Source: Blasia pusilla (taxonomy: Eukaryota > Marchantiophyta > Marchantiopsida > Blasiales). From it: DNA of 64,000 bases. Location: positions 7,006,001-7,070,000 of the forward strand of contig CM114272.1 of the NCBI GenBank assembly GCA_050084515.1, written 5' to 3'. The notes beneath the pieces are model-generated. The model had not been told where the DNA came from. It worked only from the letters and a program-made list of their open reading frames with translations, and made no database searches. The translations under genes were made by a program, and so were the position numbers. Shown one piece after another: positions 1 to 9,700 of the stretch (the first letter of the stretch is position 1; each line of letters starts with the position of its first letter).

Positions 1-610
1 TCTCTTCCTTTCCGCATGCTCTCGCCGTCTCCTTTGGAACCTCCTCTCATGCTGGGCGGGACATATGAACCCTTGACACCATGGCCGGTGGGCGGAGCCA
101 TGCCCATATCGTCCTCCCTGGAGGCTTCTCCCCCATGCTGAAGCCCCGGGTGGCCGCCAGCTCCTTGAACGGACATTTGGAGGTCCAGTGGTCTCCCTTC
201 TTGCCGCAAGTTCTGCAAACAATCAGAGAAGCATTTCCCAGAGATGCGAGCTCCGCACCCTTCTCCTCCTGCTTGGTACCGCTCTGCCCTGCCGGACGAG
301 TCCTCTCCAGGAAGATCTCCTCCGTGGACACCACCGTGAGATTCTCGGAGGCGTTTTGACCCAGCGCGTCCCCGAACTTCTTCACGCTCCGCCTGCGCAG
401 CACCGCGGGATTCAGCTTCTTCACCTGCTTCTTCACCCGCACCGTCGTCGTCACCTTCACCTTCGCGCCGTCCTCCCTCTTCCTCCACTCGATGATTATC
501 TTCACTCCCTTCTCGTCGGGCCCGATCACCTGCATGGGCGGCAGAACCCCCTCGATCCCTTCATCCTCGTCCGCCGCATCTCCCCACCGAAAATCCTTCC
601 TGTTTCCCAT
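1..610 (-). CDS. EIF3G: Translation initiation factor eIF3 subunit G, 5' part (truncated by window edge, one frameshift)
   Basis: This encodes the RNA-binding g subunit of the cytosolic eIF3 complex, which acts in 43S scanning and re-initiation. The first in-frame ATG is at 608-610 and gives MGNRKDFRWGDAADEDEG, matching the conserved eIF3g start (RWGE/D...). The conserved LPPMQVIGPDEKG block follows at about residue 23 and VVSTEEIFLER at about residue 93. A CCHC-like knuckle (CRTCGKKGDHWTSKC) lies at about 132-146. The C-terminal RRM lies beyond the window. The open frame runs on past about position 118 into unrelated residues. One base out of register the expected linker SYVPPSMRGG appears and continues to base 1, so one base is missing near 110-120, through either a real mutation or a sequence error. 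Conserved spacing on both sides of the break favours an otherwise normal gene. In-frame sequence upstream of 610 has no ATG and is probably 5' UTR. Confidence 0.88.
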
Positions 611-880
611 CTTCCTCCCCTTCCCACTCCTCTCCAATCCAATCCCACCCCTCCCCTCCTCTTCCTCCTTTTCCTTCGCCGTTTTTCCGATGCTCACGAC
701 GCCTGCGCCCGCTCCAATTTTCGCTTCGATCGTTTCGATTTCTCTCCACTGCGCGTCGACTTCTGTTGAGACGGAGGAGATGCGCACTGAGAGAGGAGTT
801 TGGGCGAGAGCGCGAGCTTTCGGAGTCTACGGAGCCGGAACCCTAAGAACTGGATTGCGACTGCTATAAACCCTATCGCG
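611..880 (-). promoter_or_regulatory. eIF3g 5' leader and promoter with two telo-box motifs
   Basis: GC-rich sequence directly upstream of the eIF3g start. On the plus strand AACCCTAA occurs at 839-846 and AAACCCTA at 868-875. On the gene's strand these are TTAGGGTT and TAGGGTTT. Telo-boxes of this form are typical of plant promoters for ribosomal-protein and translation-factor genes. The transcription start was not determined. Confidence 0.5.
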
Positions 881-1336
881 TGAGTAATCAGGCTTGGGTT
901 TCAAGGAAACTAGTCGCTACCCGTGCCTGGTATGGGTTAAGTTAGATGGAATTGAAAGACCCACTCACTTCCTTCCGAGCTCGGGGAGGAAGAAATTGCC
1001 ACACGAGTGGGTTTTGTCGAGTAATAATAATTTATCAGAAAAAGAAAGAAAAAATTCATATCATCCTAAATATGATAACCGTGTGGCCGTGAGAGGGGAG
1101 AAATATCATTAAATTACCAAACACACGTGGATATTCTCAATGACCAGAAAAAAAGAATAATAAATATTTGTAGAGGCGTAAATTTTTTTTCGAAAGTCGA
1201 AAAATGAAGTTTACATAAACGGGACACCTACTTAGGTACCCGTTCTTCAGACAGGATTCTCTAAACTGCGGAGTTGAGTGGCCCTAATATATTAGAAGTA
1301 CCTGTTTTTCCATGAGATCCTAAACAGGTCCTTACG
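881..1336. other. Intergenic, no gene seen
   Basis: AT-rich sequence with no persuasive reading frame on either strand. It separates the eIF3g promoter from a short Helitron-like repeat pair. Confidence 0.5.
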
Positions 1337-1657
1337 TAAATATTATTAATGGAAAGTGTTTTCTTGATTTGCAAACATGTTTTTGTTTGAAATGTGATAA
1401 TCATGTAGTAAAAAATGTTTTCCCTCCGCGGGCAACAAGAACAAGATTTTGTGTGCAACATGATTACTCTATTCATTCCCGTGCATGACACGTATTGCCC
1501 ACTAGATTATATTATTATAAGAGAGTGCTTTGATTTTTTGTGTTTGCTTGATTTGCAAACACAAAAAGATGTTCACGGGTAGTGAATTTTTTTTTTTAAT
1601 TTGTGTGCAACATCATTACTCCCTTCATTATTGTGTATGGCATGGGTTGTACATTAG
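1337..1657 (+). mobile_element. Two head-to-tail non-autonomous Helitron-like units
   Basis: Two related units of about 165 and 152 bp sit head to tail (about 1337-1505 and 1506-1657). Each begins with an ATTATTA-rich segment leading into a GTG-CTTT..GATTTGCAAACA block. Each then carries the bridge TTTTGTGTGCAACAT and ends in a CCGTG-rich hairpin-like segment followed by CACTAG or CATTAG. The same block order occurs in the 14688-15716 array and the single copies at 34246 and 35242. The TC start of both units has decayed, so boundaries are approximate. There is no coding capacity. Confidence 0.6.
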
Positions 1658-2546
1658 TGTTTGTAGTTAAAATTTGTATCTATCAAGACAGTTCATTTTA
1701 CAAATTCTTCTTCTTTTATTTTGACATTTGGCACTTGTAGCTACTGGATGGATGTCTTTTGAACCAACAGAATAGTTCAAAATTGATTTTAAATGACGTT
1801 TTGAAATTTTAAGAATTAAATATGGGAGATAATTTAAATGCGTACATCACACGAGCTTATGCTAGTAAGAAGTTAGTATGCCCGTGCTTGCGCATCAAAA
1901 AAAAATTTAATTCACTTTTTTATTTCAAAATTTAAATAGAATTTTCATTTTCTCAAATCTCAAACGAATAATAATATTACTCTTATAAATAATTCCACTC
2001 CTCAATTAAAATTTAACTGATACCCTACTCCCATAAATAATTCCACCCTTCTATAAAAGTTTAAACAATACCTACTTCTCCCCCTTCGCTTCTCCCACCA
2101 ACATAATACACAATAATTAGATAATTAGTTAATCTTAATTAATTAAATAATTTCTCTCTTCCATTCAAGTTAATTGTTCCTTCCTAAAATATCAAGTGTG
2201 AATTAAGGGATAAAATTGCAAGCTTGTGATTATTTTGTCTTATTATGCAAATAGGGTTGTCAATTATAATCTAGATATGTAAGATATCTATATCTACATA
2301 CATGGAACCGTATGGAACTTAGACATGTTTATAACACCTGCCTCAAATGGAAAAGAATAAAAATAAAATAAAGAAATCTTCTAAAATATGACTTCACCTA
2401 TCCAGATAACAATACTATTATTATTTAATACAAAAGAAATATGATTATTAGCGAGAGGGCTTCTAGTTATGACATCTTACCCGCTCTCCCACAAAGTTTG
2501 AAAGGATTCTTTAGGGTCTCTACAAATAGGCTATGAAAGGTTAGGG
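1658..2546. other. AT-rich intergenic sequence
   Basis: Very AT-rich, with no gene. At 1880-1910 a CCGTGCTTGCGC-like segment beside a CTRR-like end hints at another decayed Helitron terminus on the minus strand, but no matching 5' end was found. Confidence 0.45.
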
Positions 2547-2830
2547 ATGGAGGGAAAAAAATTGAAATGGGAAGTTATGGTTTGGAAGGATCGTGTATGT
2601 AATTATGGGTCATGCCATCTTTCGAACATGGATGGGAGAATAGATTCAAGTTTGGTAGTGGTACTTAGGGGCTTGAAGTGTATGTTTTGTGGATCTGGGA
2701 GGGGTGCAACCACCATATTGGTTTGTGATAGTTGTTCTAGGATGTGGCACATGTTGTGTCTCATCCTCCTCTTGACATGATATCCATGGAATGATGGTTG
2801 TATCCAAAATGTGTATATGTGGTGTAGCAG
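2547..2830 (+). pseudogene. Fragment of a gypsy integrase tail with PHD finger
   Basis: The plus-strand frame resembles the integrase C-terminus of the element at 3954-12077. It has VVWKD-like, CHL-NMDG and PSL blocks, then a PHD-type Cys pattern (CMFCGSG..., LVCDSCSRMWHMLC). After the stop near 2778, further PHD-like sequence (W-L-Y-P-K-C-V) is readable to about 2820 in a shifted frame. It is therefore a broken remnant of a relative of the methyltransferase-bearing gypsy family, in the opposite orientation to the large copy. No upstream integrase core remains. Confidence 0.75.
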
Positions 2831-2984
2831 ATTATGTCAAATGGATGTGATGTGTGCTACTCGGAGTAAGGATACCCTATTGTTAGTCATGAGGCAATTA
2901 TTTGGTCTTAGAATATATGTGTAAATGTAGATATCTTTTTATGTGTGCAAACCTTGCTGTGCATTTGGCACATTGTCTAGTTTG

Positions 2985-3199
2985 GGATGAGAGGATTTCC
3001 ACTCACGATGCTATGAAGGATACCATGTCTAGTAGTGCTCTTGAGAGTGGCTTCTATGTGTAAAGAGAGAGGCACTACTCCATGAGGGATTCCCTTATTC
3101 GTGTTCATCTTTGTATGACGCGCGAGGCTGAGGTGGTGGTGACGGATCCTATGCGAGACGACGTGAAAGCATAAGGGATATTGCTACAAGGAGTGGTGG
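2985..3199 (+). mobile_element. LINE (RLE-type) 3' coding fragment, left half
   Basis: Closely similar to the endonuclease part of the LINE at 40826-41065. The shared run includes the ATTTCCACTCACGATGC-like stretch, the GGCACTACTCCATG block and GGAGTGGTGG. Stops and small deletions destroy the frame. It stops abruptly at 3199, where a TGTCGTGC... LTR begins. The LINE sequence resumes at 12336 after the inserted LTR and gypsy element. Bases 3195-3199 (GGTGG) are repeated at 12331-12335. Confidence 0.85.
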
Positions 3200-3953
3200 T
3201 GTCGTGCGCCTACTCTCCTTGAACGTCAATCTTAGTGTTGCGGAAGCATATGTTCAGTAGGACACGCTCTCATCGCCCATCTGCGCCCAAACGCACTCAC
3301 GTTAGTCTGGCTTTGGGTCCAGCGGCGTTCCAATCCACCGAGTCCTCAACTCGGCACCTCATCAAGCTCAACCTTCCCTCATTCCTAGGTTCCCAACACG
3401 GCAAGTCCTTCAAGACTTGGAACAGACTTTCTGGTTAGTCTAGGAACCTAAAACGGCACTTGCGCGCCTAGCGGTCCCAACTATTCAACGGACCTCGTGC
3501 AAATTCCTAACCGGGACCCAAGTAATTGAGTCGCGGGTTGAAATCCAAGAGGGATCTCTAAAATTCACGTCAATCGACTAGGTTCAGGTTTTCAAGCCCA
3601 ACTCCAAACTCTCGATCCCTTCCATGCCCTTGAGCCGCCCCGTGGCACCCAAAGTGGGGTTCGAGTCCCAAGCACCCTTGGAGACCTTTGCCCCTTACTA
3701 GTACTTCTGGGGATCTCCACTAACCCTTCCACCTTTGGAAAAGGATGGTCAGGCCCTTCATTGTGGCCCTCAACGTGACTCTACTTACAGTCATTTTGGG
3801 TTTTTTCTCAGCCGCTACTTGTGCGTTTGCATAGATCTTTAGTGCATCTAAACTGGCTTTCCATAAGCTTTCCAACGCATCCTTACTTGTCCCAAATACA
3901 TCTTGGCACTAAAAGTTATGGTCATAAATACAGTCAAAAACTCTCAAATGCTA
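3200..3953 (+). mobile_element. LTR (about 1 kb family), left part, split by the gypsy insertion
   Basis: Starts TGTCGTGCGCC, matching the TGTTGTGC start of the LTR copies at 13048 (plus) and 58356 (minus). Shared blocks run through it, including the CTTCAAGACTTGG and TTAGTGCAT segments. It ends at 3953. Joining ...AATGCTA to GTGGCATCCC at 12082 regenerates the sequence seen uninterrupted in the copy at 57386-58356, so the two parts are one insertion of about 1003 bp. No internal element is present, so it is a solo LTR. Its 5-bp target duplication is GGTGG (3195-3199 and 12331-12335). Confidence 0.85.
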
Positions 3954-4427
3954 TGTCGTACGAATCCACATCGTCATACAACATACATTGCTGACATATC
4001 ATACTCACATACATACATAACATAGACGAGAGCATCCACAAATACAAGTGTACCACAACTAAAATCCGTGAAAGACCTACTGTCATAAAACACGTATAGA
4101 ATCACATACAATCGAGCCAAACCCACTCCACGATGGGAGAATCCAAGTCGAAGCTTGCGGGAACCACCATAGTCAAGAGTTCTACTCATTACCAAGGCTA
4201 ACTCCCAACGCAATAGGCTCAACTCAAAGAACTAACTGTTCTTTGAGTGTACTCCACACTATATCCTCCAACCTAAGAGCGGGCCCTATTAGAAAAGTCA
4301 CCCTCAACTGAGTAACCCCCAACCGTATGTATGAAATGGCATCTCTACCTAGACACTGCGGCCCTACATAAGGTATGGCCTCTACTAGCACACTATATTC
4401 TACGACATAATCCGTATGGTCATGACA
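3954..4427 (-). repeat. 3' LTR of the gypsy element
   Basis: About 474 bp, starting TGTCATGACC on the minus strand and ending GTACGACA. The first 366 bp (4427-4062) match 12077-11712 at about 97 percent. The last ~108 bp are absent from the right-hand LTR but duplicated just upstream at 4430-4543. The left end abuts one copy of the GCTA target duplication. Confidence 0.8.
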
Positions 4428-4429
4428 CT

Positions 4430-4543
4430 TGTCGTGCGGATCCACATCGTCATACAACATACATCGCTGACATACCATACTCACATACATACATAACATA
4501 GACGAGAGCATCCACAAACACAAGTGTACCACAACTCGCCCCC
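4430..4543 (-). repeat. Extra copy of the LTR 3' segment before the 3' LTR
   Basis: About 110 bp nearly identical to 3954-4061 (TACAACATACAT, ACATACATACATAACATAG and CAAGTGTACCACAACT blocks). On the coding strand it follows a purine-rich GGGGGGCG run at about 4544-4555 that resembles a polypurine tract. The arrangement (LTR tail, complete LTR) suggests unequal exchange or an aberrant strand transfer. Confidence 0.7.
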
Positions 4544-4699
4544 CTAACTGGCGGTTAGGTCCCTCTAACTCCCAGGTAGCCCTATACATCTACTACATGC
4601 TATACACATTCTTGGGTGCACGAATCAAAAGGCCGGGTGCTAGGTTGCCCCATCGTTAGTCGCACATCCGTAATCCATATCATGCAAAGATCAAGTCAT

Positions 4700-4870
4700 C
4701 TACCTCTCCTAAGTACATCAAGGACAAACCCACCTTCCAGTAGGAACAACATCCATACATGGAGTCAAACACATCATGTGCCAACCCCTAGAACACCGAT
4801 CACACACCAACATACGGGTTGCGTTACCAGCAGACCCACACAACATGCACCTCAAGCTAGCACGTATCAT
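4700..4870 (-). pseudogene. PHD finger at the C-terminus of the gypsy integrase
   Basis: The integrase reading frame continues into a Cys4-His-Cys3-like module. CMLCGS and LVCDRCSRGWHMMC are followed by GRWVCP and then a TGA (4718-4720) where the family would have R or K before the last Cys pair. The sequence after the stop still reads C-T. PHD fingers bind histone H3 tails. Most chromatin-targeting gypsy integrases carry a chromodomain here instead. A role in steering integration is inferred by position only. Confidence 0.8.
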
Positions 4871-6160
4871 GGCTAAGCTTGGGTCAACAGTACCATCCAC
4901 ATTTGGAAGATGACATGGCGCACAATTACGCACATGGTCCTTCCAAACAACTCCATCACGACCCTCCAACATGAGAACTCCAGAAGCTAACATCTCGTGC
5001 ACTCGTAAAATAGTGCGGCCTGCCGTCACATCCAACGTTGTCGGTACAATCTGCTCCAAATAGACATAGTCCCCCACATGGAACCTATGAATCGATGGTC
5101 GATAACCTCCACCCCGAATGGTGGCATACCGCAACGTATCCCTGTGTTGAGCAATGGCAAGATTCTCAAAGGTTGTTGGCATAATTCTCCGAAAGAGCTC
5201 TGCCCGCTGAGAACACACACTTATCCACATCTCTGGGTCATCAAGGTTCACTACCTCACTAGACTCCCGACGAATTGCTGCTGGCAAGTCTAGATCTCGG
5301 CCATATAACAGAAAATAAGGTGAGAAGGAAGCCAAGGATGCTTGGCTTCCTTCTCACCATGGAAACTGCATATCCAAGTCTCCAAGATGCCCCTTTTGTA
5401 GGCCATACTTACGCAATGCCCTCTTCACCGTCTGAACCACACGCTCAGCCAAACCATTCGCCTCTGGATGACCGTGGTCGGTCAGCACTTCAAGCTGGTG
5501 CACCAAAATGACTAAGCACTCTATCAAGAAACGCATACGCCGTTCCCTCACTTGCCTTGTCAGGTAATGCCACCAACTCAATCCACTTGGAGAAGTGCTC
5601 CACCATCACCAACACATATTGATGATGTCGTATAATCAACGGTAACGGTCCCGCAAAGTCCACACTCCAACGGTAATCCAACCCCATAATAGGCAAGGGG
5701 TGTAACTGTGGTGTAGGGGCATTGAATGATGCCCTCACCCGGTCACAAACCATACAACGTGACACCAACTGCTGCTCCTGAGTATGCATGCCACGCCACC
5801 AATATTGACCAATGAGTAAGTTATACATACGCTTTACCCCAAAATGTCCCAACTCCTCATGGGTATGTCGCACAATGCGCTCTCTCTGAGCCAAATACGG
5901 CACTACTCGTACTCTACCATCCTCCCACACACGGAGAATATATGTTCCCTCCAATCGATACGTCTTAGCACGTTGAAGAACACAGTCTCGCTCCTTGGCA
6001 CTCACTATGCCTGGCACCCTACTGGTACGTAGGAACTCCAACACCAACGCATCATCATGAATATCACGCTGATCCGTACCACCATCTCCAACCTTAGGAT
6101 CTGAAGGTTGGCCATCTACCCTCTGACTAGGTAAGATGTCATGTGGTCCTCCATACTAGA
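4870..6160 (-). pseudogene. Gypsy integrase (pol C-terminal part), with core deletion
   Basis: Zinc-binding HHCC module: HTHEELGHFG with CMVCDRVR about 30 residues on, near 5830-5750. The first catalytic Asp is in WSVDFAGPLP (about 5650). The second Asp (VLTDHG) is followed after only about ten residues by HPEANGLAERVVQT, so the D-D-35-E spacing has lost roughly 25 residues, and the frame shifts there (about 5490). Near 5319-5358 a fold-back inversion replaces residues before ASFSPYFLLYGRDLDLP. The C-terminal segment (GDYVYLEQIV...LMLEGRDGVVWKDHV) resembles the GPY/F region and leads directly to the PHD finger. This copy cannot encode active integrase. Confidence 0.88.
5319..5358. repeat. Perfect 18-bp fold-back with 4-nt loop inside integrase
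   Basis: GGTGAGAAGGAAGCCAAG and its exact reverse complement are separated by GATG. In the integrase frame it replaces conserved residues with an inverted copy of the downstream codons and creates a TGA. It looks like a template-switch (snap-back) mutation. Confidence 0.85.
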
Positions 6161-7741
6161 GTCCATCCCTAACCAACATAAAAAGGCTGATGCATGCCAA
6201 CCTGACACCATCTCCTCATCAACCTCATCATGCCATCTAGCCCCAGTTGCATCCTCTTGGTTAGTACATGGGTTCCTACTCAACCCATCAGCATCAAGGT
6301 TGGCAACTCCAGGTCTATGTACCACCTGGAAGTCATACTCCTCTAAGATAAGAGCCCACTGTGCAAGCTTCCCTGTAAGCTTGTCAGACTCCATCAACTA
6401 CTTGAGCGGCTGATGATCAGTAACAAGGGTAAACTGTGTGCCAAACAAGTAACACCTAAAGTGTGCCACAACCCACACTACTGCCAAGCACTCTCCCTCA
6501 TATGAACTATAGCGCGACTCCATTGCATTATTTGAACGACCTGCATAGGCCACCACAAACTCCATGTGCTCATCATCATGTTGTGTCAACACCGCTCCAA
6601 GTCCCAACCTACTCCAATCAGTGTGTAACTGAAATGGGCGCCCTCTGATAGGTCTCCTCAAGATAGGCACCGCCACCAACTGGGCCTTGAGCTCCACAAA
6701 AGCTCTCTCCTGATCATCTCCCTAGTGCCACTCCTGATCTGATTTCAACAATTGGTTCAAAGGCTTTGCCATAGCACTAAATCCCTTCACATACCTCCGA
6801 TAGTAGTTTGCCAATCCCATGAATGCCCGAACTCTACTCACATCTACCGGATGAGGAATAAGTGCAATAGCCTCCACCTTTGCTTGCTGAACTCCCAAAC
6901 CACCTGGATAGATCACATGACCCAAGTACTCAACATCCTCATGGAAGAACTTACACTTTCCTGGATGCAAACGTAGACCATGAGCTTTCAACCGCTCAAA
7001 CACAATCTGCAAATGTATCTGATGCTCCTCCACCGTGAAACTGAACATCAAGATATCATCAATGTAACACCAAACAAAATTCAACCCTGCTAGGATCATG
7101 TCCATCACTCTCTAAAACTCGGCAGGTGCATTCTTCAACCCAAAGGGTAAGAATTTCCACTGGTATAAATAATCCTTGCCATGAGAGTTGACACCCCAAA
7201 ATGTTGTCTTGGCCTTGTCACTCTCTCGAATCGGCAACTGATGGTATCCTGCCCGAAGATCCAAAGTACTGAAAATCTTTGCCTATCCCACCACATCAAA
7301 GATCTCCTCAGGTGTAGGCATGGAATACCTAACGGCCTTGGTTTGCCGATTGATAGGACGGTAATCTCCACACATCCGCCTATCCGTGTAGTTACCATGC
7401 ATATCCTTTTTAGCAGGCATGACAATGGCTAATGCATACTCTCCATGCGACAACTCCATTAATCCAGCCTCCAAAAGGTCCAACATCCTACTCTGAATCA
7501 GGTCCCTCTCCATGTCACTATATTGGTAGGGACGACGAAAGATTGGCATATCACTAGCCAAATCAATCCGTATACCGGATCCAACCAAAGCACCCAACTC
7601 CTTCATGCTAAAGGCAAAACAACTCCTATAAGCACGTAGGAATAGTGTCAAGCGTCCTTTCTCACCTCCCATAAGCTTGGGCCCAAGTAATGGCTCCCAA
7701 GTCTCCTCCACTAGTACACTAGAGGGAGAGGACGACGCCAT
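6161..7741 (-). pseudogene. Gypsy reverse transcriptase and RNase H
   Basis: The RT begins in the frame that follows the methyltransferase and contains CGDYRPINRQT (about 7375), FSTLDLRAGYHQLPI (about 7260), FLPFGLKNAPAEF (about 7140) and the catalytic YIDDIL (about 7055). RNase H shows LHTDWSRLGLGAVLTQ, SRYSSYEGECLAVVW and VTDHQPLK (6640-6400), then the usual HRPGVANLDADGLSR tether (about 6300). In-frame stops lie at 7283-7285, 7113-7115 (conserved Gln in APAEFQ), 6722-6724 and 6398-6400 (conserved Trp after DHQPLK). All are TAG, consistent with C-to-T change on one or other strand. Confidence 0.92.
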
Positions 7742-8945
7742 TGGCTGCTATGCAACCCCCTCACAAGATGGTACACCCTTAGCTACACCATCATCTGAGC
7801 AAATAACTCTTCCACCAGCATGAGCAACCAACTCCACATGCCTAGCTATTACATCCCATTTACTCCAAGGATGCAAAATACTACTCTCCTCGCCCCCAAC
7901 CGATGCCTCTACCGTCGCGGTAGCCATCGAGCTCATCACAAGGGGTGGAAGACCCACAAACATAGTCCGAAGTCGACGTTGCTCGGCCATACCAAGACTC
8001 AAAATCCAAGTCAAACAATTCAGGTCCATGGCCTGACCCAACACATGACGTCGTGAAGCCTCGTAAATGAAATGGAAGCAACATTTGTCACACGATAGCA
8101 AATCCCATCGCACGCTCTCTCTCATCAACGTTAGGCTCCACCAACTGTCGTAGATGAGAATCCCATACAAGCCCGGGACCACCTTCCCTGTAGGTATGTG
8201 ACGAGGGAAAACTCACAAATGTGGGTAGTGCCATCCTAGGCTGCCCCACACGATTCATCACTGCCATGGGTGATCGATCAATAACCCTCACCACCTGAGA
8301 AAGTGGCCCAGTATCCAAGATACTATCCATTGTAAGGCAAGGATCCCGCTGCACTACATCATATGCTCGACGTAGAACCTCCCTAGGCAACAAGTTTGTC
8401 CATCACAAGCGTGTACGATGTGCACGCGAGCCAACTCTCGCTGCATCTAACAACACCGCTGGTCCAATCCAAGACCGCACCTCATGAACACTCGCCATCA
8501 TCCGGGTCCGAGTGTCACCCAACAATGGAACATTCTCCACAATGTAAGCTGGAGCACGTGCTTGATGAACCCGAAGATATCGTAACACCCGTAACATCTC
8601 CCAAAATAATCGAGACCTAGGGTCGTGTAATCCCTCACCACGACCAGCACATGTATGATCCTGACATGGCCATCCAGCAATCACCAAATCTACAGGACCA
8701 ACCCTCTCAAGATCCTACGCCCCCAACAATGCAATATGTGACGGCAAAGCACGCTGGTACCCACGAATAGCTGATGGCGGCAACAACTCAGAATATCTCC
8801 GCATCAACTGACCAATATGTCGGGATGAGACTCTCTGGGCCGTCTCATCTTGCTCCACATACACGTATCTCCGCACGGGAATACCGGTTTGCAACACTGC
8901 AGCCAAACCAGTGCTAATCCCACCAAAGAGATCTAACACACAAAT
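7742..8945 (-). pseudogene. DNMT3-like C5-cytosine DNA methyltransferase embedded in gypsy pol
   Basis: The family transfers a methyl group from SAM to cytosine C5 in DNA. Motifs occur in canonical order on the minus strand. Motif I is VLDLFGGISTGLAAVL (about 8940). Motif IV is GWPCQDHTCAGRG, with the catalytic Cys codon at 8664-8666. LFWEMLRVLRYL follows, then motif VI ENVPLLGD (about 8530), motif VIII-like GSRAHRTRL then W-T-N-L (about 8415), MGFAIV (about 8100) and motif X-like RRHVLGQAMDLN (about 8050). DLF-GI-TGL, AHR-R and ER-MGF resemble DNMT3 more than MET1 or CMT, and the order is not the rearranged one of DRM. Breaks are TAG at 8715-8717, TGA at 8403-8405 and a frameshift near 8090. 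Its last part is in frame with RT, so it was a domain of the polyprotein and not a later insertion. Confidence 0.9.
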
Positions 8946-9389
8946 ACCCTCCGGCGGATATTGCCATACAATGGGTGTAGTATTCAAAGGGGATAACCCA
9001 ACTAGACCAAAAGTAGGAGTCCGTCGTGGGGCCTCCTCTTCCTCGTGAGGTATAACAGCCTCACACCAAGCCTCCTGCACTAGGCGATCAGCCTCCTGCC
9101 GTAGTGCACCGACTGAACTCCAAAGTGGCACATCCAACGATGAGGATGCCAATGCTGCAAAACTAGGGACCTCCTCTACCTCCTCATGCACAGGAGAATC
9201 CATAGCAGAAACATTACCCTCCAAAAAGTCTCCTAGCCAAGTGACTACTCCACTAAAACCAGCCACACATGCTAACACCATTGGGGAAGACCCTCCTGGT
9301 CGAGCCCCATAAATAAATCTCACATGAACTTGGCTCATACATCCATCCCCGGACTGCCAACCAGGTCTATAAGACATTGTCTCAATCCA

Positions 9390-9700
9390 GTAATCCATCT
9401 GAAAACCCATCGGATACAATAGTGCTCCTCCAACTAGTACATTTGACCACTGCAGGTACTCCCAATCGGGAGCTATCAGTCGCATGATCTGGTCTCAACT
9501 GTACAGAAAACTTCTCCCGTGTCATGAATTGAGACCTATCATTGGCTCCTCCAAGTGATTTTTGAATCTCGAATGGGCAAGGCTCAAGCTCTGACCTCCG
9601 AATACCCAAACCAATACATGCCGCCTTTCCCAACATCAAAGGTTGGGCACCACAGTCTAACAAGACTCTATCTGGTCTATACACCTATCCTGTAGGACTC
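9390..9700 (-). pseudogene. Gypsy aspartic protease
   Basis: RVLLDCGAQPLMLGKAA carries the retropepsin active-site region, with D-C-G-A where D-T/S-G-A is usual. The frame breaks near 9490. The C-terminal part (WSNVLVGGALLYPMGF) continues in the frame that leads through a ~150-residue linker to the methyltransferase. Confidence 0.75.

Noticed and set aside
188-869. Long plus-strand open frames over the eIF3g gene
   Set aside because: They are antisense to a clearly conserved minus-strand coding sequence and have Ser/Pro/Leu-rich shadow composition.
3650-3690. tRNA-like GGTTCGAGTCCC segment
   Set aside because: No acceptor or anticodon stem around it, and it lies inside an LTR copy; the sister LTRs do not keep a cloverleaf.
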